Shown: one piece after another, positions 8,691 to 18,812 of the stretch | Layout: each line of letters begins with the position of its first letter | Numbering within the stretch: the first letter of the stretch is position 1 | Source of the DNA: Caulobacter segnis | GTDB taxonomy: Bacteria > Pseudomonadota > Alphaproteobacteria > Caulobacterales > Caulobacteraceae | Direction of reading: 5' to 3' | DNA length: 64,000 nt | Assembly (NCBI RefSeq): GCF_029543125.1 | Contig: NZ_JARQWW010000001.1 | Coordinates: 744,001 to 808,000 of the forward strand | Program-made: the position numbers and the translations under genes | Notes under the pieces: model-generated | Seen by the model: the letters and a program-made list of their open reading frames with translations, nothing else | What the model was told of the DNA's origin: nothing | The model's database searches: none

Positions 8691-8972
8691 TCACGTCCCG
8701 TGCGCGGCATCTGGCAGCGGCTGCCTGACGAACGACGCAACGCCTTTCTTGAGGCGCTAGTCCACGCACGGGAGGGCCAGCTTGTGGCCGTCCGCGGTTC
8801 AAAGGCCGTGGACCCGGCTGCTGAGATTGAAGCAACGCGGGATGAGTTGGCGCGCATCCTCCAGCTCGGCAGAATGGAATGGCTCAAGCGTGAGATGAGA
8901 AGCTTGCAGGCGGAACAAAGAAACCCCGATAGCTGCGGCGATCCTGAATTTCTGACACGGCACAAGCCGTAG
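8691..8972 (+). pseudogene. Unrecognised coding remnant, 3' end only
   Basis: From about 8691 the plus strand reads as a plausible C-terminus (WQRLPDERRNAFLEAL, EATRDELARILQLGR, EWLKREMRSLQAEQR) with strong helical character and a stop at 8970-8972. No ribosome-binding site or start lies at its beginning, because the sequence joins the serine-hydrolase remnant head to head there. I do not recognise the family. It may be the tail of a larger gene cut by the same rearrangement. Confidence 0.35.
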
Positions 8973-9112
8973 CGTGCAGCAGCCGACAAATCGCCTGGCG
9001 CATGGAGGAGTTCAGCGCTCAGATCAGCACAGGTTCGACACGCGAGCGAGGCCCGAGCCTCTGTTGGTCTCTCTCCCCCGGCGCAGGGGCCGGGGGAGAG
9101 ACGACCCGTGAC

Positions 9113-9691
9113 CTATGCGCGGGCGTCGCCCAGATCCGTACCGGGCGGGACCGCCGGATCATCGATCTCTTCACCGCGCGCGACTTCGGCGCCCTGGAAG
9201 CTTCGCGTTTCCGGCGGCGGGACCCCCTCGCGCTCGTACTGCGCCATCAGTTCGGCTTTGCGCGCCGCCATGGCCTCGCCGATGGCGACCATGTCGGCGC
9301 CGGTGGCGCGAGCCTGAGCAAACATGCCTTCGGCCGGCCTTTCTTCTTCCTTGACGTGGTGCTCGATCTCTTCGCCGAGCACCTTAACCTTGGCCTCGAA
9401 GAATTCGGCGTCGGGCCCGTTCTGAAGGATTTCGGCAATCAGCACCTTGGCGCCGTCATGCTCCACATAGGCTTCGTCGAGGAGATCGTCTTCGATCTTG
9501 CCGCGGAAAGCCGGGTAGAAGATCTCTTCTTCGATGGCGGTGTGGACCACGAGCGCGGTGCAGACCTTCTGAGCGATGGCCCATTTCTTGGCTTTGCTTT
9601 CGGTCGCTTCGAACTGTTCGAATAGCGCCTCGGCTTCATCGTGATCGGCCTTGAGAAGCGCGATGGCGTCCTTGGGGGTCTGGGTGGGCAT
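9113..9691 (-). CDS. Hemerythrin HHE domain protein
   Basis: 192 residues. The N-terminal half is a four-helix hemerythrin-like domain with the metal ligands spaced as expected: LLKADHDEAEALFE, VHTAIEEEIFYPAF, YVEHDGAKVLI and IEHHVKEEERP. Family proteins bind a di-iron centre and are linked to oxygen, NO or oxidative stress responses. The C-terminal 60 residues are a charged tail. The start at 9691 has GGGAG upstream. A 7-of-9 match to the general-stress promoter lies at 9730-9754 on this strand, 38 bases before the start, which is suggestive only. Confidence 0.88.
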   Translation of the reverse strand: MPTQTPKDAIALLKADHDEAEALFEQFEATESKAKKWAIAQKVCTALVVHTAIEEEIFYPAFRGKIEDDLLDEAYVEHDGAKVLIAEILQNGPDAEFFEAKVKVLGEEIEHHVKEEERPAEGMFAQARATGADMVAIGEAMAARKAELMAQYEREGVPPPETRSFQGAEVARGEEIDDPAVPPGTDLGDARA

Positions 9692-9862
9692 GACGGGCTC
9701 CCGGGATTGAAACACCCCCTGTGAACACCAACGCTTCGACTTGGTTTCTGATCGCATATACTTGCGAGTCACTCTCACCGATAAATGTCGGGAGGTAGAC
9801 CAAGGCGCCAGACGGCCAGTTCCTTCATGCGACATTTGGTGAGGCGGCCAGGACGCAGCCGC

Positions 9863-9887
9863 GCAACGTCGGCGCGGGCGCGGCGTT
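9863..9887 (+). promoter_or_regulatory. EcfG-type promoter (GCAAC-N16-CGTT)
   Basis: Eight of nine positions match the alphaproteobacterial general-stress consensus GGAAC-N16/17-CGTT. The -10 ends 29 bases before the ATG at 9917, whose product is a general-stress-26-like protein. Inference from pattern and position. Confidence 0.5.
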
Positions 9888-9916
9888 TGCGTTGCTCCAG
9901 CCAGGAGGACATGGCC

Positions 9917-10423
9917 ATGAAAGAACGCCAGGACGACAACCCCGCCCCGCCGCAAGAGGTGCGCGACCGCATCTGGGAGCTCGCCGAGAAGATCGACATC
10001 GGCATGTTCACGACTTGGGACGGCGAGCGGCAGCACAGCCGGCCGCTTTCGGCGCGGGTGCGCCGCGACGAGCACGCTATCTACTTCCTTGTCGATGTCG
10101 CAGGGGAGAAGAACGCTCAGATCGAACGCTTCCCCGCCGCGTCCTGCGCCTGGGCCGACAACGCAAACTACAAGTACGTCCTGATCTCCGGACAGGCGGC
10201 GCTGTCCAACGACCGCGCCAAGATCACCGAGCTTTGGACCAAGGCCGACGAGGCCTGGTGGGAGGACGACTCAGATCCCACGATCCGCCTGCTCAAGCTG
10301 ACCCCGGAACAGGGCGAGCTGTGGGACAGCCCCGGCAAGGCCGTGGCGCTGGTGAAGATGATCGCCGCGGCCGTGACCGGCGGTGCGCCCCAGATGGGCG
10401 ACAACGCCAAGGTCGAGCTCTAG
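9917..10423 (+). CDS. General stress protein 26-like pyridoxamine 5'-phosphate oxidase fold protein
   Basis: 168 residues with the split-barrel flavin-binding fold: IDIGMFTTWDGERQHSRPL at residues 30-50, AIYFLVDVAGEKNAQIERFP, then ISGQAALSNDRAKITELWT. It corresponds to the Pyrid_ox_like family that includes the Bacillus general stress protein YdaG/GSP26; its physiological reaction is not settled. AGGAGG at 9903-9908 sits eight bases before the second ATG (9917), favouring it over the ATG at 9911. It is divergent from the hemerythrin gene and has its own stress-type promoter. Confidence 0.88.
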   Translation: MKERQDDNPAPPQEVRDRIWELAEKIDIGMFTTWDGERQHSRPLSARVRRDEHAIYFLVDVAGEKNAQIERFPAASCAWADNANYKYVLISGQAALSNDRAKITELWTKADEAWWEDDSDPTIRLLKLTPEQGELWDSPGKAVALVKMIAAAVTGGAPQMGDNAKVEL

Positions 10424-10475
10424 GGCCGGTCCGGAGCCGCCGTTCGCCTGCGGCGGCGGCTCCGCTTGGGCTTGC

Positions 10476-11234
10476 TCAGTCCTGTTCCTGCAGCAGGGGC
10501 TCGATCTGCATCGCGACCACGTTGCAACGCGTCGGCTGGGTGAGCGCATAGTGAACGCCGACGGCGATATCTTCGGCGCGCAACATCTTCTTGGCGTTGA
10601 TCTGCTCCACCTGCTCCTCGGGCGAGCTGTCGAGAAGATCGCTGCCCACGAGGCCGGGTTCGATCAGCGTCACGCGCACGCCGCTCGAAGCCAGCTCCTT
10701 GCGGAAGGACTGGGCGAACCCCTGAATGCCGGACTTGGCCGCCACGTAGACCGACGAGCCCGCGCTGCGGTGGATGGCGCTCACCGAGCCGATAAGCACG
10801 ATATGTCCGTCACCCCGGGCGACGAGGCGTTTGGCGCCCTGGCGGGCGGTGTCCAGGAAGCCGGTGAAGTTGGTGTCGACGGAGTAGCGCCACTCGTCCA
10901 TCTCGGCGAGCGCCTCGCCCCAGATGGCGGCGTTGTTAATGAGGATGTCGAGACCGCCAAGGGCTTCGTCGGCCCGGGCGAACACCCGCTCCACATCTTC
11001 GGGTTTGGCGACATCGGCGGTGACGCCGTGCCCCTCGCCGCCCACGGCCTTGATGGCCGCCAATGTGTCGGCCAGCGGCTCGGGCTCTCGACCGAAGACG
11101 AACAGACGCGCGCCCTCGCTGGCCAGCAGCAGGGCGATCGCGCGGCCAATCCCCGTGGTGCCGCCGGTCACGACAATTCGCTTGCCCTGCAAGGCCGGCA
11201 TGGCGGTGTGGACGTCCGTCTTGGGGTCAGTCAT
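10476..11234 (-). CDS. Short-chain dehydrogenase/reductase
   Basis: 252 residues with all SDR marks: cofactor loop GGTTGIG near residue 23, NNAA in ILINNAAIWG, catalytic Ser in IGSVSAIH, and YVAAK. The acidic/basic pattern after strand 2 (FGREPEP) leaves NAD versus NADP preference open; the substrate is unknown. The start at 11234 has AAGGAC upstream. An 8-of-9 stress-type promoter lies at 11269-11293, overlapping the end of the ExoIII gene, so it can be expressed independently of the genes behind it. Confidence 0.87.
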   Translation of the reverse strand: MTDPKTDVHTAMPALQGKRIVVTGGTTGIGRAIALLLASEGARLFVFGREPEPLADTLAAIKAVGGEGHGVTADVAKPEDVERVFARADEALGGLDILINNAAIWGEALAEMDEWRYSVDTNFTGFLDTARQGAKRLVARGDGHIVLIGSVSAIHRSAGSSVYVAAKSGIQGFAQSFRKELASSGVRVTLIEPGLVGSDLLDSSPEEQVEQINAKKMLRAEDIAVGVHYALTQPTRCNVVAMQIEPLLQEQD

Positions 11235-11268
11235 GGAAAGGTCCTTCAAAGGGCTGCGGAGGAAAAAA

Positions 11269-11293
11269 AACATCCCCTGGCGCGGTCAGTTCC
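11269..11293 (-). promoter_or_regulatory. EcfG-type promoter (GGAAC-N16-TGTT)
   Basis: A perfect -35 GGAAC and a 3-of-4 -10 with 16-base spacing. The -10 ends 34 bases before the SDR start. The -35 overlaps the stop region of the ExoIII gene. Confidence 0.5.
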
Positions 11294-12062
11294 GGTCGAG
11301 TTCGATCCAGACGGGCGCGTGGTCGCTTGGTCGGGGCTGCGCGCGCACCTGTCGGTCGACGCCGGCGGCGGTCAGCCGGGAGGCAAGATCGGGGCTGAGC
11401 AGCAGATGATCGATGCGCAGGCCCGCGTCGCGTTCGAAGGCCTGGCGCAGATACTTCCAGAACGTGTAGATGCGCTCGCCGGGATGGAGGCTGCGAAGCG
11501 CGTCCGTCCAGCCCTGGTCCACGAGGCGCGCATAGGCCTCACGCACCTCCGGCCGAAAGAGCGCGTCATCGCGCCAGCGCTCCGGCGCGTAGACATCCAG
11601 ATCGGTCGGCATGACGTTGAAGTCGCCGGCCATCACGACCGGAACCTTATGGTCGAGCAGCGTCCGGGCCCGGCTCGCCAGTCTCTCGAACCAGCGCAGC
11701 TTGTAGTCGAACTTCGGACCCGGGGCCGGATTGCCATTGGGCAGGTAGAGGCAGGCGACGATCATTCCGCGCACCGCCGCCTCCAGGTAGCGGCTCTGCG
11801 CATCATCGGGATCGCCGGGCAGCTGATGCAAGATGGGCTCGGGCGTGGCGCCCCGCGCCAGGATCGCCACGCCGTTCCAGCGGGCCTGGCCGCGCCACAA
11901 GACGCCGTATCCGGCCCGCTCCAGGGCCGCGGCGGGAAACCGGTCCTGGGGCGCCTTGAGCTCCTGCAGGCAGACCACGTCCGGGCCTGTCGCCTCCAGC
12001 CAATCGAGCAGGGCCGGCAGACGGCTGTTGACGCCATTGATGTTGAAGGTGGCGATCCGCAT
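11286..12062 (-). CDS. xth: Exodeoxyribonuclease III
   Basis: 258 residues, the usual length for this family of AP endonuclease/3'-5' exonucleases in base excision repair. Seen: FNINGVNSRL at the start, CLQELKAP with the metal-binding Glu, the GDFNVMPTDLD block, and DHAPVWIEL at the end with the catalytic Asp-His. It is embedded among stress genes on the minus strand, consistent with a role in DNA repair during stationary phase or oxidative damage. Confidence 0.93.
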   Translation of the reverse strand: MRIATFNINGVNSRLPALLDWLEATGPDVVCLQELKAPQDRFPAAALERAGYGVLWRGQARWNGVAILARGATPEPILHQLPGDPDDAQSRYLEAAVRGMIVACLYLPNGNPAPGPKFDYKLRWFERLASRARTLLDHKVPVVMAGDFNVMPTDLDVYAPERWRDDALFRPEVREAYARLVDQGWTDALRSLHPGERIYTFWKYLRQAFERDAGLRIDHLLLSPDLASRLTAAGVDRQVRAQPRPSDHAPVWIELDRN

Positions 12063-12071
12063 CGGCCCGGC

Positions 12072-12287
12072 TCAGCAACCGCTCGCCTCGCCGGTGGCCG
12101 CATCGAGCACGAAACAATGCTCGTCGTGGCCGTCGTGGGGGCGCACCACGATCCTCAGCTCTCCGTACTCGGCGTCGGTGATCTCCAGCCAGGCCAGAGC
12201 CGCCGCCTGAGGATTTTCGGCGCGGACCACATGGGCGGCGTGGTGGCCCGAGCGCCGGACCAAATAGGTGCGTTCTTCATCGGTCAT
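12072..12287 (-). CDS. Small conserved hypothetical (possibly DUF5961)
   Basis: 71 residues rich in His, Glu and Asp, ending near a CFVLDAATGE strand. It resembles the small stress-associated proteins I know as DUF5961 (a pattern of HAAHVV followed by an acidic stretch and IVV), but I am not certain of the family. It lies nine bases upstream of the ExoIII gene, so the two are probably co-transcribed. No function can be given. Confidence 0.6.
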   Translation of the reverse strand: MTDEERTYLVRRSGHHAAHVVRAENPQAAALAWLEITDAEYGELRIVVRPHDGHDEHCFVLDAATGEASGC

Positions 12288-12339
12288 GAGACTGATCCTT
12301 CAGGTCCGTTGAGGCGTCGACCCCGGCGCGGCGCATGCT

Positions 12340-12804
12340 TCAACCCCTCGCCTTGCGACGCGCTTGCGCCAGGCGGCCGGTCAGCGCCTCGTTTTCCTTT
12401 TCGAACGCCGCCTCGAGGGTCTGGGCCTCGGCGTCCAGATCGTCGCGGCGCCTGGCGATGTCCTCGCGGGCCGCTTGAGTCCGTGCCTCCAGCGCCGCCA
12501 GCTTGTCCGTGAGCGATTTGATCTGACGACGCGCCGCGCTTTGCGCCTTCGCGTTCTTCGTCGATGCCCGGACCTTCGGGATTCTCACCGGCCCTCGCCG
12601 GCCGCCCGCCGGGCGCTCCACGACCTGGCCGGGCGTTCGGGCCGCGGCCTTCACCAGCTCCGGCTCATCGGTTTCACGCGCCGCGCCGGACTTGAAGAGG
12701 TCCTGATGAACGTCCCATGCCGCCAGAGCCTTGGGGCGGGACGTGGCGGCCACGATATAGTCGGTCAGGCCGTCCGAAGTGACGAATGTCTTGAGGCGCG
12801 CCAT
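12340..12804 (-). CDS. Conserved hypothetical protein with coiled coil
   Basis: 154 residues. The N-terminal 55 residues carry a pattern seen in many short Sphingomonad/Caulobacter proteins of unknown function (MARLKTF, then SRPKALAAWDVHQDLF and DEPELVKAA, PGQVVERP). The second half is a basic linker and a long charged helix (residues 95-150) predicted to form a coiled coil. GGAGG lies 12 bases before the ATG at 12804, which I prefer to the ATG seven codons upstream. It belongs to the minus-strand stress gene run. Confidence 0.65.
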   Translation of the reverse strand: MARLKTFVTSDGLTDYIVAATSRPKALAAWDVHQDLFKSGAARETDEPELVKAAARTPGQVVERPAGGRRGPVRIPKVRASTKNAKAQSAARRQIKSLTDKLAALEARTQAAREDIARRRDDLDAEAQTLEAAFEKENEALTGRLAQARRKARG

Positions 12805-12839
12805 GGGCTCAGCGCGCCTCCGCAACGCTGCTCACGCGC

Positions 12840-13148
12840 CTAACGAAAGGACCGTCGTGCGGCCGCGGTCACGGCCGCGGCCAGGGCCCCTGCGCCGGCG
12901 CGGGTGCGCTTGCGGGTGACCAGATAGAGCCCGGCGCCCAGCGCCATGACCCCCAGCGCCCCCGCCGCCAGACGGGGCGAGCGGGCGGCGCGGGCGGCGG
13001 CCGGACGGATGAAGGCCGGTCCGCGCTTGCCATAGCCGTCCAGCTCGGCGGCGACGCGGTCGAAGAACGAGGCGGGGCGGCGCGGCGCCGTCGGATCATA
13101 ATGCTGCGCAGCGGGCGAAGGGCGCTGGAAAAGCTTGCTGATGGACAT
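12840..13148 (-). CDS. Small membrane protein of unknown function
   Basis: 102 residues: a polar N-terminal half containing a proline-rich segment, one hydrophobic stretch (RLAAGALGVMALGAGLYLV, about 59-77), and a short Arg/Ala-rich tail. It looks like a single-pass inner-membrane protein. GGAGG is well placed before the ATG. An 8-of-9 stress-type promoter precedes it, making it the likely first gene of the run down to the ExoIII gene. Confidence 0.65.
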   Translation of the reverse strand: MSISKLFQRPSPAAQHYDPTAPRRPASFFDRVAAELDGYGKRGPAFIRPAAARAARSPRLAAGALGVMALGAGLYLVTRKRTRAGAGALAAAVTAAARRSFR

Positions 13149-13179
13149 GAGCGATCCTCCTTGGTCGTCGCCACCGCCT

Positions 13180-13204
13180 AACGTCGATCCTCAAGGTTCG
13201 ATCC
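13180..13204 (-). promoter_or_regulatory. EcfG-type promoter (GGATC-N16-CGTT)
   Basis: Four of five -35 positions and a perfect -10 with 16-base spacing, ending 31 bases before the start of the small membrane protein at 13148. Confidence 0.48.
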
Positions 13205-13245
13205 GCCCGGCGAGGGCGCGCCGCGACGGCGGCTCGCTTGCATCG

Positions 13246-13270
13246 GGAACGGCGTGCGCCCTTCGGGATT
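13246..13270 (+). promoter_or_regulatory. Weak EcfG-type promoter candidate (GGAAC-N16-GATT)
   Basis: A perfect -35 but only 2 of 4 matches in the -10. It is listed because it lies 37 bases before the CsbD gene, whose relatives are general-stress genes. Confidence 0.25.
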
Positions 13271-13307
13271 TTCCTCTCGCCGCAAAGGGCGGCGCGGAGA
13301 TTTCGAC

Positions 13308-13652
13308 ATGGATGAGCAAGTGACGGGCGCGGCCAAGCAGGCCTTCGGCGGCGCGCAGGCTGCGGCGGGCGACCTGACGGGCGATGCGACGCTCAAGACC
13401 AAGGGCAAGCTGAAGAAGGCGGCGGGCAGCGCCCAGCAGGCCTACGGCGAGCTGACCGATGGTGTTCGCGATGTGGTGGACGATGCGGTCGACACCCTGC
13501 GCAGCCAGTTCGACGGCCAGCTGGAGACCGTGGAGGCCTATGTGAAGCAAAAGCCCCTGGCGGCCATCGGCATCGCGGCCGGCGTCGGGCTGGTGGCGGG
13601 CCTTCTGCTGAGAGGCGGCTCCAAGACCATCTATGTCCGCGATCACGCCTGA
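13308..13652 (+). CDS. CsbD-like domain fused to a YqjD/DUF883-like membrane tail
   Basis: 114 residues in two parts. Residues 1-50 have the CsbD pattern (TGAAKQAFGGAQAAAGDLTGD, then LKTKGKLKKAAGSAQQAYG). Residues 55-108 look like the C-terminus of ElaB/YqjD/DUF883 proteins: an amphipathic helix, then YVKQKPLAAIGIAAGVGLVAG, a membrane anchor with the basic-aromatic flank. CsbD is a sigma-B stress protein in Bacillus; YqjD anchors ribosomes to the membrane in E. coli stationary phase. The start at 13308 has GGAG eight bases upstream. The combined role is unknown. Confidence 0.82.
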   Translation: MDEQVTGAAKQAFGGAQAAAGDLTGDATLKTKGKLKKAAGSAQQAYGELTDGVRDVVDDAVDTLRSQFDGQLETVEAYVKQKPLAAIGIAAGVGLVAGLLLRGGSKTIYVRDHA

Positions 13653-13748
13653 GGATCTGGAGCGGCGGGTCGCGCTGCATTGTCGAGCAGACCTTCCGCA
13701 TCAGCCGCGTCGAACCGTCGCTGAACCGCGCGCCGGCGTGAAGGCGCG

Positions 13749-16553
<2,805 letters not shown>

Positions 16554-16881
16554 GTTCAAGTCCCTGCTTTCACCGCTCCTTATAGCCCGGGGCGGCGGCG
16601 CGCCACAGGAACGGCGCCGCAACCGGGACACAGGTCGTGCGCTGCCACGATGAATTCGACGCCGACACCGATGTCCACGAAGAGGTCCGAAACGCCGCCA
16701 GGGCTCTTTTGGAAGGCGTCCAGGCGACACGGGTCGGCAAGATGGTCTTGGCTGGGAACGCGCTGGAGCCGCCCGCCAAAAGTAGATCCGGGTTGCGCCC
16801 GGCGACATAGGCTGATGATCGACGCAATTCGATGCGCTTAAATGCATCGACAACGATGTCTGATATGGTTTTATATATCTG
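16554..16881. other. Gene-free stretch between the hybrid kinase and hipB
   Basis: No gene with a start signal. On the plus strand, about 16600-16810, one frame reads as a credible protein fragment (CHDEFDADTDVHEEVRNAAR, then ALLEGVQATRVGKM) ending at a stop, but it lacks a start and ribosome-binding site; it may be a decayed small gene. The last 60 bases are AT-rich and hold the hipBA control region. Confidence 0.35.
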
Positions 16882-16894
16882 ATGTCGTCGTTGT
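16830..16894 (+). promoter_or_regulatory. hipBA control region with nested inverted repeats
   Basis: Three inverted repeats are visible: CGATGC/GCATCG with an 8-base spacer (16830-16849), GATAT/ATATC with an 8-base spacer (16862-16879), and ACAACGA/TCGTTGT (16850-16856 and 16888-16894), which enclose the hipB start codon. The region is strikingly AT-rich for this genome. This fits operators bound by the HipB-type repressor; the exact sites are inferred. Confidence 0.5.
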
Positions 16895-17448
16895 CGCTTT
16901 CAGAGCAAATCCGCCTCGCCCGCATTGGCAAGGGGTGGTCGCAGCGAGAGCTGGGTCGTAAGGCCGGCATGCCGCAGGCGCATATCTCCCGTATCGAGAG
17001 CGGCGCAGTGGACGTTCGCCTCTCAACGCTCATGGAGATCGCGCGCCTCGTCGATTTAGAAGTGCTGCTGGCGCCCAAAAAAGCCATTCCGGCGGTATTG
17101 TCGCTCGTGCGGCAAGCCGGAAACTTGCAGGACGCCCGTGTCGCTCGCGGCGCCATGGCCAGGCTTCACGCGGTCCTTGAAGAGTTCGAAGGCTTTGCAG
17201 CAGCCTATCCCCGGTCGGAGCGGCTCGAGGCCCTCACGACGTCGGCGGCCGAGATCGCTGCCTTCGTAGGGCCCCGGGATGCGGATGAGTTGGAGGCGGC
17301 GCTGGCCCCTCTTCGTCACACAGATGGCAGCGCGCCGATCGACCCGGCCCGTCTGGCCGAAGCGGCGCAACGGCTGCGGGCGCTGCGGGATCGGCTGGCC
17401 CGACCGGCGGCGGCGCGCCCGGCCTACAGCCTCGAAGACGAGGATTGA
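16882..17448 (+). CDS. HipB-like XRE-family antitoxin/repressor
   Basis: 188 residues. Residues 8-62 are a Cro/C1-type helix-turn-helix (IRLARIGKGWSQRELGRKAG, PQAHISRIESGAVDVRLSTL). HipB proteins are usually 70-100 residues; this one carries an extra 120-residue, mostly helical C-terminal region with no recognised domain. It lies three bases before the hipA-like gene, so the two are co-translated. It should neutralise the toxin and repress the operon through the repeats over its start. Confidence 0.85.
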   Translation: MSSLSLSEQIRLARIGKGWSQRELGRKAGMPQAHISRIESGAVDVRLSTLMEIARLVDLEVLLAPKKAIPAVLSLVRQAGNLQDARVARGAMARLHAVLEEFEGFAAAYPRSERLEALTTSAAEIAAFVGPRDADELEAALAPLRHTDGSAPIDPARLAEAAQRLRALRDRLARPAAARPAYSLEDED

Positions 17449-17451
17449 TCC

Positions 17452-18663
17452 ATGCAGGTTCTGGAGGTGCTTCTGCATGATCGGAAGATCGGAACCCTGA
17501 CCGATCTGGGCGGCGACCGCAGCATCTTCGCCTTCGACGAGGACTATGCCCGCGATCCCTTGCGGCCGACCCTGAGCCTCTCGTTCAAGGACGAGCGGGG
17601 CGGGCTCCTGGTCGACCACGCGCCGACACAAACCAAGCTTCCCCCCTTTTTCTCGAACCTTCTTCCGGAGGGAGCATTACGCACCTTCCTGGCTCGGGGG
17701 GCCGGCGTCAAACCAATGCGGGAGTTCCGGCTGCTGTGGGCTCTGGGGGCGGATCTTCCCGGCGCCGTGGTCGTTAGGGCGCCCGACGGATCAAGGCCCG
17801 AGGCCGGCCGGCTTCAAGAGCAGGCCGCCGGAGCCGCGGGCCCTTCGGACGCCCTGCGTTTTTCTCTCGCCGGTGTGCAGCTGAAGTTCTCGGCGCTCGC
17901 CGACAATGAGCGGGGCCTGACAATTCCCGCCAGCGGCCAGGGAGGCGACTGGATCGTAAAGCTGCCGTCCCCTGGGTTCGCCGGCGTCGCTGAAAACGAG
18001 TACGCCATGATGCGCCTGGCCGCCGCGTCGGGAATCGAGGTTCCCGCCACGCGCCTCGTTCGAATGGAGGAGATCGGCAACCTTCCGGCAGGCCTCATCG
18101 ACAAAGCCGAGCTGGCCTACGCCGTCGAGCGGTTCGACCGCTCCGCGAGGGGACGCGTTCACATTGAGGACTTTGCTCAGATCCTCAGTGTCTACCCCGA
18201 AGACAAGTATGATCGCGCCACCTACCGATTCATCGCCAAGGTGCTCTGGCTCGAGACCGGTGAGGCGGGCGTCACCGAGTTCGTTCGCCGCCTCGTGTTC
18301 AGCGCCCTTATCGGCAACGCCGACATGCATCTGAAGAACTGGTCGCTGATCTATCGGGACGGTCTCAACGCCGCCTTGTCGCCAGCCTACGATCTGGTCT
18401 CGACCATGGTCTATATTCCCGACGACGGCGCCGCCCTGAAGGTCGCACGATCAAAACGCTGGGACGAATTCTCACTCGAGGAGCTCGTCAACCTGGCCGA
18501 ACGCGCCCGGCTTCCGAAGCAGTTGGTGCTGACCACGGCCCTGACGATGGTGGAGGCCTTTCGGGAAGTTTGGACGGCTTCAAGCGCTGATCCGTCGATC
18601 CCCGCCGGTGTGCGTCAGGTCATCGAACGGCAACTGCGGACCGTCCCCCTCGCCCGGCGGTGA
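17452..18663 (+). CDS. HipA-like serine/threonine kinase toxin
   Basis: 403 residues. N-terminal HipA subdomain to about 105, then the kinase core: SLAGVQLKFSAL (ATP-binding loop region), WIVKLPSPGF with the ATP lysine, ENEYAMMRLAAASGI, AVERFDRS, and the catalytic and metal motifs GNADMHLKNWSL and PAYDLVSTM. HipA phosphorylates glutamyl-tRNA synthetase in E. coli; in Caulobacter several HipA paralogues hit other aminoacyl-tRNA synthetases. Motifs look intact, so it is probably active when free of its antitoxin. Confidence 0.9.
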   Translation: MQVLEVLLHDRKIGTLTDLGGDRSIFAFDEDYARDPLRPTLSLSFKDERGGLLVDHAPTQTKLPPFFSNLLPEGALRTFLARGAGVKPMREFRLLWALGADLPGAVVVRAPDGSRPEAGRLQEQAAGAAGPSDALRFSLAGVQLKFSALADNERGLTIPASGQGGDWIVKLPSPGFAGVAENEYAMMRLAAASGIEVPATRLVRMEEIGNLPAGLIDKAELAYAVERFDRSARGRVHIEDFAQILSVYPEDKYDRATYRFIAKVLWLETGEAGVTEFVRRLVFSALIGNADMHLKNWSLIYRDGLNAALSPAYDLVSTMVYIPDDGAALKVARSKRWDEFSLEELVNLAERARLPKQLVLTTALTMVEAFREVWTASSADPSIPAGVRQVIERQLRTVPLARR

Positions 18664-18691
18664 TCCTTTCGGCGCTAGGTCGAACAGCCTC

Positions 18692-18706
18692 CCGTGCGGC
18701 GCACGG
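18692..18706 (+). terminator. Hairpin after hipA
   Basis: Six-base arms CCGTGC and GCACGG with a three-base loop, 28 bases after the hipA stop, followed by a poor T-run (CCTTTG). It may be a weak or Rho-assisted terminator. Confidence 0.35.
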
Positions 18707-18812
18707 CCTTTGCATGGACAGCCCCCGGACGTAGGAACGCTCGTCGCGGCCTATCCAAGAACCGATGCGCGCTTTGAGGGTTGTAATTCTTCGTGCCGCC
18801 AGCCGCAGGCGG

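Noticed and set aside
9723..9746. Second stress-type promoter (TGAAC-N16-GGTT) before the GSP26-like gene
   Set aside because: Only 7 of 9 matches and 170 bases from the start; the site at 9863-9887 is better placed.
10383..12512. 709-codon plus-strand frame across the SDR and ExoIII genes
   Set aside because: It is the antisense shadow of two minus-strand genes with complete catalytic motifs; no recognised protein pattern.
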